DNA of 64,000 nucleotides from Acidimangrovimonas pyrenivorans (GCF_042643245.1 NZ_JBHRSK010000002.1:124001-188000); one strand, 5' to 3'. Shown: positions 7,275 through 18,044, numbered from the stretch's first letter. The notes: a model not told the origin generated them from the letters alone. Numbers and translations: made by a program.

Positions 7275-8666
7275 TCAGAACTGCGAGCGGAAGCCGAGCA
7301 GCAGACCGGCCTGGCTCGAGCGGTAGAGCCCGACATTCGAGGCCGTGCGGCTGTAGCTGACGTCGAGGCTGGGCGAGAAGCCCATGTAGGAAACCCTGGT
7401 GAAAACCATGGTCAGACCGGCCGACAGGGTCACGTCGCGCCGGCCGTTCGGGGCCCAGCTATAGGGTCCGTAACGTCGGCGCTCCGCGCTCAGCTGCAGC
7501 CCCAGCGCAATTCCGCGCACCGGCTTGGCCTTCGACCAGGTCAGGTCGGCAAACACGGCCCGATTATCGATCTCCGCTTCCGCCGCGCGCGTGTCGCGCG
7601 CTCCGAAGCTCAGCCGCATTCGGTCGCGATTGGCCAGCCCCCAGTCCAGTCCGATTTCGCCGGTCATCACGTCGGCCGACCGGGACGTCATGTCGTAGCG
7701 GTCCTGATGCTCGTAGCTGACATCCCACAGCGCCTTGAGCTGCGGCGCCAAGGGATGTTCGGCGCCGAGGCCGAGCCGGGCATAGTCGGACAGCACCGCC
7801 CCACCGTACCAGTTGCGTCCCAGCGTGCCGGTCCAGTGATAGATCGACAGCGACTTGACCGAGCGGCGGAATTCCTGCCGGATGCCGATCTCGAAAGCGC
7901 CAAAGTCGTAGTCGCTGCCTTTCGCCATCGGCGCCGCCGCCTTCGCCCGGGCCGAGAGCCAGTTGTGACGATAGCTGCCGGAAAAGTGGAACTCTGTCCG
8001 GACGCGCTCGCTCGGCGGCAAGCGGTAGACCGCGGCGAATCCCAGTTGGCCGACATAGCCCGAAAGCGCCTGGGCGTCCGTGCCCAGTTCGATCGTCACC
8101 GGCCCGTAGGGCAGCCATGGCAGTTCGGCAAGGCTGGTCGAGCTCGAACTGCCGTTGTTGACGTTCGACGACGGCGACAGCGACAGGCTGAAATGCAGCG
8201 CCCAGGGATTGCGCGAACGGACATATCTGTAGTCGCGCACCGCCAGCGCCCGGGCGCGCTCGTCCGGCGCGTTCTCGACCGCGCGCCGCAGCCAGAGCTG
8301 GGCCAGCGTCCGGTTCCCGGCCGAGGACAGCGCCTGCGCCCGCACCCGCGCCGCGGCATAGCGTTCGGGCGCGGTCTCGGCATAGCGCCAGGCCTTGCGC
8401 GCGGCGGCGCGGGCCTCGTCGTAATGGCCCAGGTCGCGCGCCGCCCGCGACCGGATCAGCAGCGCCGTGACGTCCTTCGGGTCGCGCCCCAGCAAGGCCA
8501 ACGCGATATTGTGAGCGTCGGCGGCATAGCCGGCCGCGAGCGCCCGCATCCCGACCGCGCGCATCGCAGCCGGGCTCAGCTCGACCGGCTTGGCCTGGCC
8601 GGCAAGCGGCGCGGCAACGGCCAGCAGGCCCAGCGCAAGCGCAAGCCCGGCGGTGCGGATGCGCAT
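7275..8666 (-). CDS. SLAM-like outer-membrane protein (surface lipoprotein assembly modifier)
   Basis: The 463-aa product starts with a signal peptide (RTAGLALALGLLAVAAPLAG). About 130 helical residues with TPR character follow (ALAAGYAADAHNIALALLGR, HYDEARAAARKAWRYAET). The remaining 300 residues consist of alternating amphipathic strands ending in Phe (LLLGFRSQF), the usual end of an outer-membrane beta-barrel. The junction NPWALHFSLSLSPSSNVNNG matches the start of the DUF560/SLAM barrel, where P and NVN are conserved. SLAMs move lipoproteins to the outer leaflet of the outer membrane. The lipoprotein gene 9 bp upstream supports this role. No experimentally studied homologue can be named from sequence alone. 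Confidence 0.72.
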   Translation of the reverse strand: MRIRTAGLALALGLLAVAAPLAGQAKPVELSPAAMRAVGMRALAAGYAADAHNIALALLGRDPKDVTALLIRSRAARDLGHYDEARAAARKAWRYAETAPERYAAARVRAQALSSAGNRTLAQLWLRRAVENAPDERARALAVRDYRYVRSRNPWALHFSLSLSPSSNVNNGSSSSTSLAELPWLPYGPVTIELGTDAQALSGYVGQLGFAAVYRLPPSERVRTEFHFSGSYRHNWLSARAKAAAPMAKGSDYDFGAFEIGIRQEFRRSVKSLSIYHWTGTLGRNWYGGAVLSDYARLGLGAEHPLAPQLKALWDVSYEHQDRYDMTSRSADVMTGEIGLDWGLANRDRMRLSFGARDTRAAEAEIDNRAVFADLTWSKAKPVRGIALGLQLSAERRRYGPYSWAPNGRRDVTLSAGLTMVFTRVSYMGFSPSLDVSYSRTASNVGLYRSSQAGLLLGFRSQF

Positions 8667-8675
8667 CAGCGCCTC

Positions 8676-9686
8676 CTAGTTGCGTTGCAGGATGAACCCG
8701 CCGGTCTCGCGCACCGTGACACCGTCGACGCGCGGATCGGCGGAGGTCATGACCACGATGCCGACCACCTCGCCCGCATTCTTGCCCGACAGCACCGCGT
8801 AATACTTGCCGGTCTCGAGCCGCTCCGATCCCGAGCTGGTGGGGACAGTGCTGGTGATGCCGTTGGTGATCTCGCCGGCCTTGCTCAGCGTTCCCGGCCC
8901 GACGGTGAAGACGGCAGTCGGCAGCACGGTCTGGGTCACGTTGGTCTTGGTGGACAGCGCCGCCAGCACCTGGCCGGTGATATCGTTGCCGTTCACGTCG
9001 AAGATCTTGCGGTTGGAAATCTGGCCCTGCACCCCGGCGGGATCGTTGAAGTCATTGAAGTCGATGGCGATCTTCATGTCGCCGGTGGTGTATTCAAGTC
9101 CCGCGGCGCCATCGAAGTCGCGCAGGCCGGCATATTTGCCGCTGTAATTGGCCTGGCCCGAGGTCGGCAGCACGACCGATCCGTTGCGCTGATACATGAA
9201 GCCACCGAAGCCGTAGGGGACATAGGCCCCGGTGCGGACGATGGCGAATTCGGTCGTCGGCTTGCCGTCCGCCGTCTTGTTCGTGCTGCGCGCGTAGATC
9301 GCGCGGTAGAGGAACTGGTTGATCGGGGTGCCGGTAAGCGAGTCCTGATAGGTGCTGGCCGCCTCGTAGACCTGGTAGGGCCCGAGATTGGGCACGGTCG
9401 TGTCGCGGGTATAGGTATTGCCGCCGTCGAAGGCGAGGTTGTCGACCGTGAACGTGTCGTTGGTCGCGTCATAGGTCATGTTGGTCGCATAGCCGTCGCC
9501 CGTGGCCGCGTCCTGCTTTTCGCTATGGCTGATCGGCGAACTGGCCGAGACCGTCGTGCTCCCCGGCAGGTCGACCGTCGTGCCGGTGCCGCCGCTGCTA
9601 CCCGAACTCGGGCCGCCGTTGTTGAGCGAATTGCCGCTACAGCCTGCAGCCATCAGCGTCACGGCCGCCATATGCCAGAATTTCAT
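8676..9686 (-). CDS. Surface lipoprotein with TbpB-like C-terminal barrel, predicted SLAM client
   Basis: A 336-aa lipoprotein. The signal peptide ends in lipobox LMAAGC (Cys at about residue 16), followed by a Ser/Gly/Asn-rich linker of about 25 residues, as in surface-anchored lipoproteins. The C-terminal third has the TbpB/factor-H-binding-protein type barrel pattern. It includes YSGKYAGLRDFDG, GDMKIAIDFNDFNDPAG and the ending YYAVLSGKNAGEVVGIVV followed by ETGGFILQRN. The order lipoprotein then SLAM, 9 bp apart, matches known SLAM-client pairs. Ligand unknown; no TonB receptor lies beside it. The start ATG at 9684-9686 has only a weak ribosome site. Confidence 0.7.
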   Translation of the reverse strand: MKFWHMAAVTLMAAGCSGNSLNNGGPSSGSSGGTGTTVDLPGSTTVSASSPISHSEKQDAATGDGYATNMTYDATNDTFTVDNLAFDGGNTYTRDTTVPNLGPYQVYEAASTYQDSLTGTPINQFLYRAIYARSTNKTADGKPTTEFAIVRTGAYVPYGFGGFMYQRNGSVVLPTSGQANYSGKYAGLRDFDGAAGLEYTTGDMKIAIDFNDFNDPAGVQGQISNRKIFDVNGNDITGQVLAALSTKTNVTQTVLPTAVFTVGPGTLSKAGEITNGITSTVPTSSGSERLETGKYYAVLSGKNAGEVVGIVVMTSADPRVDGVTVRETGGFILQRN

Positions 9687-9942
9687 TTCACTGCCCGTAA
9701 TTCGTTCTTTCTTGCGCGAATGGTCGCCGCGCACCGCTTCAAAGTCAACGCTGCAACGGAAAATCGCCCGCGCCGTGACCTTCATGCCAGCCCGGCGAAG
9801 TGCTACCGGATATTGCGTCGGGCCCGGCTTCAGGCGGAATATGTTGCGCATTCCCGGCAGAGCGCCCATGCTTCGCGCTTGGCGGAACCGGCCGGGGCGG
9901 GTAAGACTGCAGGCAGGCGAGGGACGACCGGGAGAGACGGGG

Positions 9943-10776
9943 ATGAAACAGTATCTTGACGCTTTGAGAACGATCCTGGCCGAGGGCGTGGCGACGACCG
10001 ACCGCACCGGCACCGGCACCATCGCCCATTTCGGCATGCAGGCGCGCTACCCGCTGGCCGACGGTTTCCCGCTGGTGACGACGAAGAAGCTGCACCTGCG
10101 CTCGATCATCCACGAGCTGCTGTGGTTCCTGGCCGGCGACACCAACATCAAGTATCTCAACGACAACGGGGTGACGATCTGGGACGAGTGGGCCGACGAG
10201 AACGGCGATCTCGGTCCCGTCTACGGCCGCCAGTGGCGCGCTTTCCCCGCCCTGCAGCCGACCGACAAGACGCTGGACGGCGCGCCGCTGTTCCTGGCCC
10301 GCAGCGTCGACCAGATCGCAGAGCTGGTCGACGCGATCCGCACCACCCCCGACAGCCGCCGCCTGATCGTCTCGGCCTGGAACCCCGGCGACGTGCCGGA
10401 GATGGCGCTGCCGCCCTGCCATACGCTGTGGCAGGTCAAGATCCTCGGCGGCAAGCTGCACCTCCAGCTCTACCAGCGTTCGGCCGACATGTTCCTCGGC
10501 GTGCCGTTCAACATCGCCTCCTATTCCCTGCTGCTGGTCATGCTCGCCCATGTCACCGGCTACGAGCCGGGCGACTTCGTCCATACCATCGGCGACGCCC
10601 ATATCTATTCCAACCACATGGAGCAGGTGCAGACCCAGCTGGCCCGCACACCCAAGCCCCTGCCCCGACTGCGCATCACCCGCGAGGTGAAATCGATCTT
10701 CGACTTCCGCTACGAGGATTTCGAAATTTCTGGCTACGACCCGGACCCGGCGATCCGCGCGCCGGTGGCGGTGTGA
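9943..10776 (+). CDS. thyA: Thymidylate synthase
   Basis: Converts dUMP to dTMP with methylene-tetrahydrofolate as methyl donor and reductant. The 277-aa product has the nucleophile Cys159 in LPPCHTLWQ, the folate and dUMP motifs DRTGTGT, GDLGPVYGRQWR and QRSADMFLGVPFNIASY, and HIYSNHMEQ. The start at 9943 follows a GGAGAGACGGGG ribosome site; the longer frame upstream is not coding. DHFR follows 2 bp after the stop, giving the standard thyA-folA pair, in which folA recycles the dihydrofolate made here. Confidence 0.97.
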   Translation: MKQYLDALRTILAEGVATTDRTGTGTIAHFGMQARYPLADGFPLVTTKKLHLRSIIHELLWFLAGDTNIKYLNDNGVTIWDEWADENGDLGPVYGRQWRAFPALQPTDKTLDGAPLFLARSVDQIAELVDAIRTTPDSRRLIVSAWNPGDVPEMALPPCHTLWQVKILGGKLHLQLYQRSADMFLGVPFNIASYSLLLVMLAHVTGYEPGDFVHTIGDAHIYSNHMEQVQTQLARTPKPLPRLRITREVKSIFDFRYEDFEISGYDPDPAIRAPVAV

Positions 10777-10778
10777 CG

Positions 10779-11303
10779 ATGATTTCGCTCGTCGTCGCCC
10801 GCGACCGCAATGGCGCCATCGGCAAGGACAACACCATCCCCTGGCGCGCGCCCGAGGACCTGGCCTTCTTCCAGCGCGAGACCAGCCACGGCGCGCTGAT
10901 CATGGGCCGCAACACCTGGGAGAGCCTGCCGGTCAAGCCGCTGAAGAACCGCCTCAACCTCGTCGTCTCGTCGAGCCTGGAGGGCGAGCATGTCGTGCCC
11001 TCGCTCGATGCCGCCCTCGAGGCCGCCCACGCCGCCGGCTACCACCGCCTCTACGGCATCGGCGGCGCCGGGATCTACCGCGCGCTGCTGCCCCGGGCCC
11101 ACCGGCTGCTGATCACCGAGGTCGATGTCGCCGTCGAGGCCCCCGACACCTTCTTCCCCGCCTTCGATCCGGCCGAGTGGCGGCTGATCGGCAAGGCGGT
11201 GCTACGGGAAGAGGGGCCGAAATGCGAGCTGTGTGAGTATTTGCGGCGGGGTGAGGGACGCGCCCTAGGCGAACAGCCAAACCGCCCTTATACTCGTAGA
11301 TAA
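10779..11303 (+). CDS. folA: Dihydrofolate reductase
   Basis: Reduces dihydrofolate to tetrahydrofolate with NADPH. The 174-aa product contains ISLVVARDRNGAIGKDNTIPW, the active-site acid in PEDLAFFQRET, the NADPH motif IMGRNTWESLP and the GIGGAGIYRALLP loop. The fold ends at about CELCEYLRR; the last 18 or so residues (GEGRALGEQPNRPYTRR) are not typical. They lie where base composition drops toward the AT-rich island, so the original 3' end may have been replaced by an insertion. Translationally linked to thyA. Confidence 0.95.
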   Translation: MISLVVARDRNGAIGKDNTIPWRAPEDLAFFQRETSHGALIMGRNTWESLPVKPLKNRLNLVVSSSLEGEHVVPSLDAALEAAHAAGYHRLYGIGGAGIYRALLPRAHRLLITEVDVAVEAPDTFFPAFDPAEWRLIGKAVLREEGPKCELCEYLRRGEGRALGEQPNRPYTRR

Positions 11304-11358
11304 AGGACAGGGACAAATACGGCTGAGGGCCTGGGGCCAAGTTTGGCGGAGATAGTTG

Positions 11359-12636
11359 ATGAGTAAGACAAAGAGCTTTTCTGAACTTGAAAGAAGAGAA
11401 TTTGTCGCTCTAAAGCGACAATATGTGCATCCAGCCAACGAAGTATCGCAACCCAACCAACTTGTGGGACGAGAACAAGCCCTTAACTCAGTCCGCAATG
11501 CTTTTGAGCGCGATGGGTCTAATATTTTCATTTGGGGTCAGCGCGGCGTTGGCAAAACATCTCTGGCCCACACCGCAGCAGCAAAATACTCAGACATTGT
11601 CGCGCTCGGTCCTGCAATCGCGTGCGAAAAGAATTCTTCGATATCTAACCTCTTTCAAGACCTTGCGCGACGCGCAATAGCCAAAGATAAGAGCCTCCTT
11701 AAAAATTCGTCCGTCAAGATCAAACTCGAAGCCCTTGGGCTCTCTGTTGAGGGCCAACTCGGTGGCTTTCGGCCGACTACGGAGATCACATCTGTCAACC
11801 AAGCGTCAGAACTTCTTGGTGCACTCTTCCCCTCGGACTTTCAAAACGGAAAAAAGACAGTCATCATAATAGACGAATTTGATCAACTTGAGAATCAAGA
11901 CACCATCAATTTCCTAACCTCGCTCGCCAAACAAATGTCAGTGGACGCACTGGACGTAAAAATTGTCTACTGCGGCGTTGCAAGTGATCTGTAAGCATTG
12001 ATTGGCTCCCACGAGTCTGTCGGTCGATATATTTCGGCGATCAAGCTTACCCCACTATCTGACAATCACATCTGGACAATCGTACAGAATATTGCGTCAA
12101 ATTTTGGCCTGAAGATTCCACGCGGCCAAGTAGTTAGAATAGGACAAATTGCGTGTGGATATCCCACATTCGCTCACCTCATTATGGATGAAATATTAAA
12201 TGTTGCGTTTGAAGAAACGTATTCCGACGAGACAGTAAATCAAACGATATTCAATGAAGCAATGCGCAGAGCGGCCAGTGGGGCAGCCACACATTTACAA
12301 GGCGCCTATGAAGCCGCAACTCTTAAAGGAACAGACAGATACGTGGAAGTCCTGTGGTCAGTTGCCAACGGCCAACATATCCAAGAACGTCAATTCAAAG
12401 ACATTAGAAATGACTACAAAGCAATTATGGCAGCTCGCCCTCAAAGGGATGCTATCGTCAAAGAACAAACACTTCGAAACCATGTTAATGCGCTTTGCGA
12501 GGATTCGAATGGAAGCGTGTTGGAGAAGATGAAGACAGGTTGGTACAAATTCCGCGACCCAATGTTCCGGGGCTATGTTCGCATGATGGCATTTAATGAA
12601 GGCATCGAATTAGGTGACGAGAGTTTTCCTCGCTAG
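11359..12636 (+). pseudogene. AAA/Orc1-like ATPase interrupted by one in-frame TAA
   Basis: Two reading frames in the same phase (11359-11994 and 11995-12636) are separated only by TAA at 11992-11994. Removing that codon gives one product of about 425 aa. The first half is a P-loop ATPase with GQRGVGKTSLAHTAAAK (about residues 59-75) and Walker B TVIIIDEFDQLE. The break falls in GVASDL(stop)ALIGSHESVGRY, and the second half holds the predicted lid and winged-helix segments. Base composition is roughly half GC, well below the flanking folA and parE, which suggests horizontal transfer. The stand-alone N-terminal piece would lack the lid domain, so it is probably inactive unless the stop is read through. 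Start chosen at ATG 11359. Confidence 0.75.
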
Positions 12637-12645
12637 TCTCACCCC

Positions 12646-14607
<1,962 letters not shown>

Positions 14608-14846
14608 GGATGCTCGATTCTTGGTATGGTGGCTTGGCGGCAAAGTAGACCATCCTTGCCCCTGCCGTGCAAGCCTCGGCCCAGATGTTGGGGCCCGGTG
14701 CCGCCGCCCCGCCCCATGCTGCGCCCGCCGGCCCCGGCAGAGCCCCGCGCCGCCGTTGAGGCCCGTCAATGCACGCGTCCGCCGGCGCGCGCAGACTGAC
14801 CCGAGGGGAAACTCGCATCAAGATGAGAGCATTGGGAGGAGATTTT

Positions 14847-15275
14847 ATGACACAAGTTATTCGGAGTGCCGCCGCCGCATTGATCCTCGGTCTGGCATTC
14901 GGCGCGCCGGCGATGGCCCAGAGCACGGTCGAAGCCGGGGCGGCCGCATTCAAGAATCGCTGCGCGGTCTGCCACGGCGAGACCGGCAAGGGCGACGGCA
15001 CGGTGGGGCAGATGTTCACGCATCCGCCGAAGAACCTGACGCTCTTGAGCAAGGAAAACGGCGGCGTTTTCCCGTTCGAACGGGTCTACCAGTCGATCGA
15101 CGGCCGCAAGAAGATCGCCGCCCACGGGATCGGCGGGTCGCCGATGCCGATCTGGGGCGAGTATCTGATGGAAGAGGCCATGGAACGGCAGGGAACGGAC
15201 AAGAACGCCGCCGCCCTGATGGTTCAGGGCCGGATCCTGCAGCTGATCGCCTATATCCAGTCGGTCCAGCAGTAA
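14847..15275 (+). CDS. Small periplasmic c-type cytochrome
   Basis: A 142-aa exported class I cytochrome c. The signal peptide MTQVIRSAAAALILGLAFGA ends at AMA-Q. The single heme-binding motif CAVCH (about residues 43-47) sits in FKNRCAVCHGETGKGDGT, and the distal Met is probably in GSPMPIWGEYL. The start at 14847 follows GGGAGGA; an earlier in-frame ATG at 14769 is not supported. It is related to the lipoprotein cytochrome at 16267-16674: both share CHG-x-x-G-x-GDG, a PP/PADLT-type segment, a GSFP/GVFP turn and a conserved IDG. Redox partner unknown. Confidence 0.87.
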   Translation: MTQVIRSAAAALILGLAFGAPAMAQSTVEAGAAAFKNRCAVCHGETGKGDGTVGQMFTHPPKNLTLLSKENGGVFPFERVYQSIDGRKKIAAHGIGGSPMPIWGEYLMEEAMERQGTDKNAAALMVQGRILQLIAYIQSVQQ

Positions 15276-15278
15276 GAG

Positions 15279-15605
15279 CTACAGCCCCCAGGCGGCCTGC
15301 GCCGCGGCGGCCCAGCCCAGGGTCCGGCGCCCGCCGTCCTCGACCACCGGCCGCTTCATCAGCGCCGGGTGTTCGGCCAGCAGGTCTGCGGCCGGGCGGG
15401 CGCGCTCGGCCTCGGACAGGCCGCGCCAGCTGGTCGAGGCACGGTTGACCAGCTTGTCGCCGAACTCCGCCAGCAGCGCCGCCAGCTCGGCAGGGCTCAG
15501 CGGCTGGGCCCGGACATCGCGGAAGGTCACGTCATGGCCGGCCGCGGCAAGCGCCTTGCGCGCCTTGCGGCAGGTGTCGCAGCTGGGAATACCGTAGAGG
15601 ATCAT
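15279..15605 (-). CDS. ArsC/Spx-family thioredoxin-fold protein
   Basis: A 108-aa ArsC-like protein with the N-terminal CDTC (about residues 9-12) in LYGIPSCDTCRKARKALAAAG and the family segment GDKLVNRASTSWRGLSE. Near the C-terminus is ALMKRPVVEDGGRR, where the cis-proline/arginine region lies. True arsenate reductases use a single Cys with downstream arginines; this CxxC form is closer to the YffB/Spx-like subgroup, whose substrate is uncertain. No other ars genes are adjacent. It is convergent with the cytochrome gene, 3 bp between stops. Confidence 0.82.
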   Translation of the reverse strand: MILYGIPSCDTCRKARKALAAAGHDVTFRDVRAQPLSPAELAALLAEFGDKLVNRASTSWRGLSEAERARPAADLLAEHPALMKRPVVEDGGRRTLGWAAAAQAAWGL

Positions 15606-15800
15606 CGCGGCCTCGCATCATTGATCGGGCCGTCACAGTCCCCGATGCGGCGGGCCGGTTCAAGCCCGCTTCGCCGCTCCGCGCGCGCCGGGCGAAACCT
15701 CGCCATGCCAAAGGTTTGAGCCGGAGCCGCCGGCCCGGCCTTGACCTGCCCCCGGCGCTGCCCCCAGATGGGGGCCAGTTCCCATCACAGGAGTTCCCCG

Positions 15801-16187
15801 ATGTCCTACACCCTGACCCGCCTGCTGGCCGACACCCCGATCGACGCCGCCGAGGAACGCGCCCGCAAGGCGCTGGCCGATAACGGTTTCGGCGTGCTGA
15901 CCGAGATCGATGTCGCCGCGACGATGAAGAAGAAGCTCGACAAGGACATGGCCGGCTACAAGATCCTCGGCGCCTGCAACCCGAACATGGCCTGGCAGGC
16001 GATCGGGATGGAGCCGCGCGTCGGCGCCATGCTGCCCTGCAACGTGATCCTGCGCGCGGTCGAGGGCGGCACCGAGGTCTCGGCGATCGACCCGGTCGCC
16101 TCGATGGCGGCGATCCCGAACGACGATCTGAAATCGGTCGCCACCCAGGTGCGCGACATGCTCGACAAGGTGGTGCAGGCGGTCTGA
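15801..16187 (+). CDS. DUF302 family protein
   Basis: A 128-aa cytosolic protein of the DUF302 family: TPIDAAEERARKALADNGFGVLTEIDVAATMKKKL, then YKILGACNPNMAWQAI and the Pro-Cys segment MLPCNVILR. The biochemical role of DUF302 is unsettled; it occurs as a single domain or near redox and metal genes. The start at 15801 follows AGGAG. It is flanked by two related cytochromes c, which hints at a redox context but does not prove one. Confidence 0.85.
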   Translation: MSYTLTRLLADTPIDAAEERARKALADNGFGVLTEIDVAATMKKKLDKDMAGYKILGACNPNMAWQAIGMEPRVGAMLPCNVILRAVEGGTEVSAIDPVASMAAIPNDDLKSVATQVRDMLDKVVQAV

Positions 16188-16215
16188 GGCCCCCTTCCGG
16201 ACCGCCCCTTCCGGA

Positions 16216-16236
16216 CCGCCGCGCCCGGCGCGGCGG
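16216..16236. terminator. GC-rich hairpin between convergent genes
   Basis: CCGCCGCG at 16216-16223 pairs perfectly with CGCGGCGG at 16229-16236 around a 5-nt loop. It lies between the convergent DUF302 and cytochrome genes and is preceded by a short direct repeat of CCCTTCCGGACCG. It is a plausible bidirectional terminator without a U-tract. Confidence 0.55.
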
Positions 16237-16266
16237 CCCCGCACCGGCCGGTCGCGGCGCCGGGCC

Positions 16267-16674
16267 TCAGCGTTGCAGCGTCTCGACGTAATCGGCCAGG
16301 TCGACCAGCTTCTCCGGCGTCGGCGTCACCACCCCGTCGCCGGTGTCGATCATCACCTTCGGGCCCTCCAGCAGCGTGTCGAAGACCGGCATCATGCCGC
16401 CATGGCCCTTGGCGCGGTTGTAGCCGTCGATCATCGACATCACCGCGATGCGCGGGAAACTGCCGTCGTTGCGCGCCGCGATGCCGGTCAGGTCGGCCGG
16501 CTTGACCTTGAGATCCGCCGCCGCCGGCCCGTCGCCGCGCCCGTCCACGCCATGGCATCCGGCGCAGAGGTCCTGGTAGCTGGCGCGGCCGGCCGCGACC
16601 TGCGGCGGCTGGCCGGTACAGGCCGCCACCAGCGCCACCAGCGTCACCCCGGCCAGTCCGACAAATATGCGCAT
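16267..16674 (-). CDS. Lipoprotein c-type cytochrome
   Basis: A 135-aa cytochrome c with a lipoprotein signal (lipobox LVAAC, Cys at about residue 19), so probably membrane-anchored on the periplasmic side. The heme motif CAGCH lies in YQDLCAGCHGVDGRGDGP. Candidate distal Met residues are in HGGMMPVFDTLL. It ends in the helix EKLVDLADYVETLQR. It resembles the cytochrome at 14847-15275 over most of its length, so the two are likely paralogues. No oxidase genes are nearby. Confidence 0.87.
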   Translation of the reverse strand: MRIFVGLAGVTLVALVAACTGQPPQVAAGRASYQDLCAGCHGVDGRGDGPAAADLKVKPADLTGIAARNDGSFPRIAVMSMIDGYNRAKGHGGMMPVFDTLLEGPKVMIDTGDGVVTPTPEKLVDLADYVETLQR

Positions 16675-16815
16675 GTCCCTCTCCTGTCGTTTCGCCCGGC
16701 CAGACTGCCAAGGCGCCAGCCCGGTCGCATTGATCGAGGTCAGCCCGGCGGCGCCCCTTCCCCTCCGCCCCTACCTCCCCTAGTCTCGCGCCGCAATCAT
16801 TCCGCGAGGCCCCCG

Positions 16816-17277
16816 ATGACGCTCGACTCCCTGCGCTATGCCGCGATCATGCTTGCCGCCGGGATCGGCATCCCGGTTCTGGCCGCGCTCAACGCCCAGC
16901 TCGGCGCGCGGCTGGGGGCGCCGGCGGCGGCGGCCGTGATCCTGTTCGTCGTCGCCTTCTGCGGCGCGCTGATCGCGGCGCTGGCAACGATGGGGGCCGA
17001 CAGCCTCGGCCGGGCGCTGGTGCGGGCGCCGGCCCAGCCGAAGGTGCTGTTCCTGGCCGGGCTGCTGGTCGCCTTCTACGTGCTGTCGATCACCTGGATC
17101 GCGCCGCGCTTCGGCGTCGGCAACGCGATCTTCTTCGTGCTGCTGGGCCAGATGATCTCGGCCGCCGCCATCGACCAGTTCGGCCTGCTCGGCGCCGTGG
17201 TCAAGCCGCTGACCCTGATGCGCGGCGCCGGGATCGGCTTCATGGTGCTGGGAATCCTGCTGATCCAGCAGGGGTAA
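16816..17277 (+). CDS. Small DMT/YdcZ-type membrane protein
   Basis: A 153-aa inner-membrane protein with five hydrophobic segments. It begins RYAAIMLAAGIGIPVLAALN, followed by AQLGARLGAPAAAAVILF. The pattern G-I-x-x-P-x-x-A-x-x-N-x-x-L-G is characteristic of the DUF606/YdcZ branch of the drug/metabolite transporter superfamily, usually about 150 aa and acting as dimers. The substrate is unknown. The start at 16816 was chosen because the longer frame upstream lies antisense to the cytochrome gene. Confidence 0.85.
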   Translation: MTLDSLRYAAIMLAAGIGIPVLAALNAQLGARLGAPAAAAVILFVVAFCGALIAALATMGADSLGRALVRAPAQPKVLFLAGLLVAFYVLSITWIAPRFGVGNAIFFVLLGQMISAAAIDQFGLLGAVVKPLTLMRGAGIGFMVLGILLIQQG

Positions 17278-17363
17278 CCCCTCCTGCATTTCTTCTTTGC
17301 CCAAATACTCCCGCCGGAGGCGTCCCTGCCCGTCCGCTCCCACCGCCCGCGGGCGCGAGGACC

Positions 17364-18044
17364 TCAGCCTTCGATCCGCCCCGCCTCGAGCCGGACGATG
17401 CGGTCCATCCGTGCCGCCAGCTCCATGTTGTGGGTCGCGATCAGCGCCGCCAGCCCGGTGCCGCGCACCAGCTCCATCAGCGCGCCGAAGACCTGGTCCG
17501 AGGTCTCGGGGTCGAGGTTGCCGGTCGGCTCGTCGGCCAAGAGCAGCCGCGGCTCGTTGGCCAGCGCCCGGCAGAAGGCGACGCGCTGCTGCTCGCCGCC
17601 CGACAGCGCCGCCGGGCGGTGGTCGGCCCGCGGCTTGACCCCGACCCGGTCGAGCAGCGCCAGCGCCCGCGCCTCGGCCGCCTTCCGCTTCGCCCCGTTC
17701 GCCAGCTGCGGCAAGACGATGTTTTCCAGCGCGGTGAACTCGGGCAGCAGGTGGTGGAACTGGTAGATGAAGCCGACCTCGCCGCGCCGCACCCCGGTCC
17801 GTACCCGGTCGCCCAGCCGGGTCATGTCCTGCCCGCCGATGGCGACGCTGCCGGTGTCGGGCGTGTCGAGCAGCCCGGCGATATGCAAGAGCGTCGACTT
17901 GCCGGCGCCCGAGGGCGCGACCAGCGCCACGACCTCGCCCCGGCCGATCCGCAGCGAGGCGCCGCGCAGCACCTGCACCTCGCCCGGCGTGCCCTTGAGG
18001 TAGGTCTTGCCGATCCCGTCCAGCGCCAGCACCGTCTCACTCAT
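17364..18044 (-). CDS. lolD: Lipoprotein-releasing ABC transporter ATPase LolD
   Basis: A 226-aa ATPase that powers release of outer-membrane lipoproteins from the inner membrane to LolA. It has Walker A APSGAGKST (first Gly replaced by Ala, residue about 43), Q-loop region FIYQFHHLLPEFTALEN (family signature of LolD/MacB), ABC signature LSGGEQQR, Walker B LLLADEPTGNLD and the H-loop IATHNMEL. It overlaps the permease gene by 8 bp, so they form an operon. This pathway supplies the lipoprotein substrates that a SLAM-type protein would later handle. Confidence 0.94.
   Translation of the reverse strand: MSETVLALDGIGKTYLKGTPGEVQVLRGASLRIGRGEVVALVAPSGAGKSTLLHIAGLLDTPDTGSVAIGGQDMTRLGDRVRTGVRRGEVGFIYQFHHLLPEFTALENIVLPQLANGAKRKAAEARALALLDRVGVKPRADHRPAALSGGEQQRVAFCRALANEPRLLLADEPTGNLDPETSDQVFGALMELVRGTGLAALIATHNMELAARMDRIVRLEAGRIEG

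Noticed and set aside
9687..9942. Riboswitch or leader before thyA
   Set aside because: The divergent gap of 256 bp shows no structure resembling a known folate or THF riboswitch; it probably just holds two promoters.
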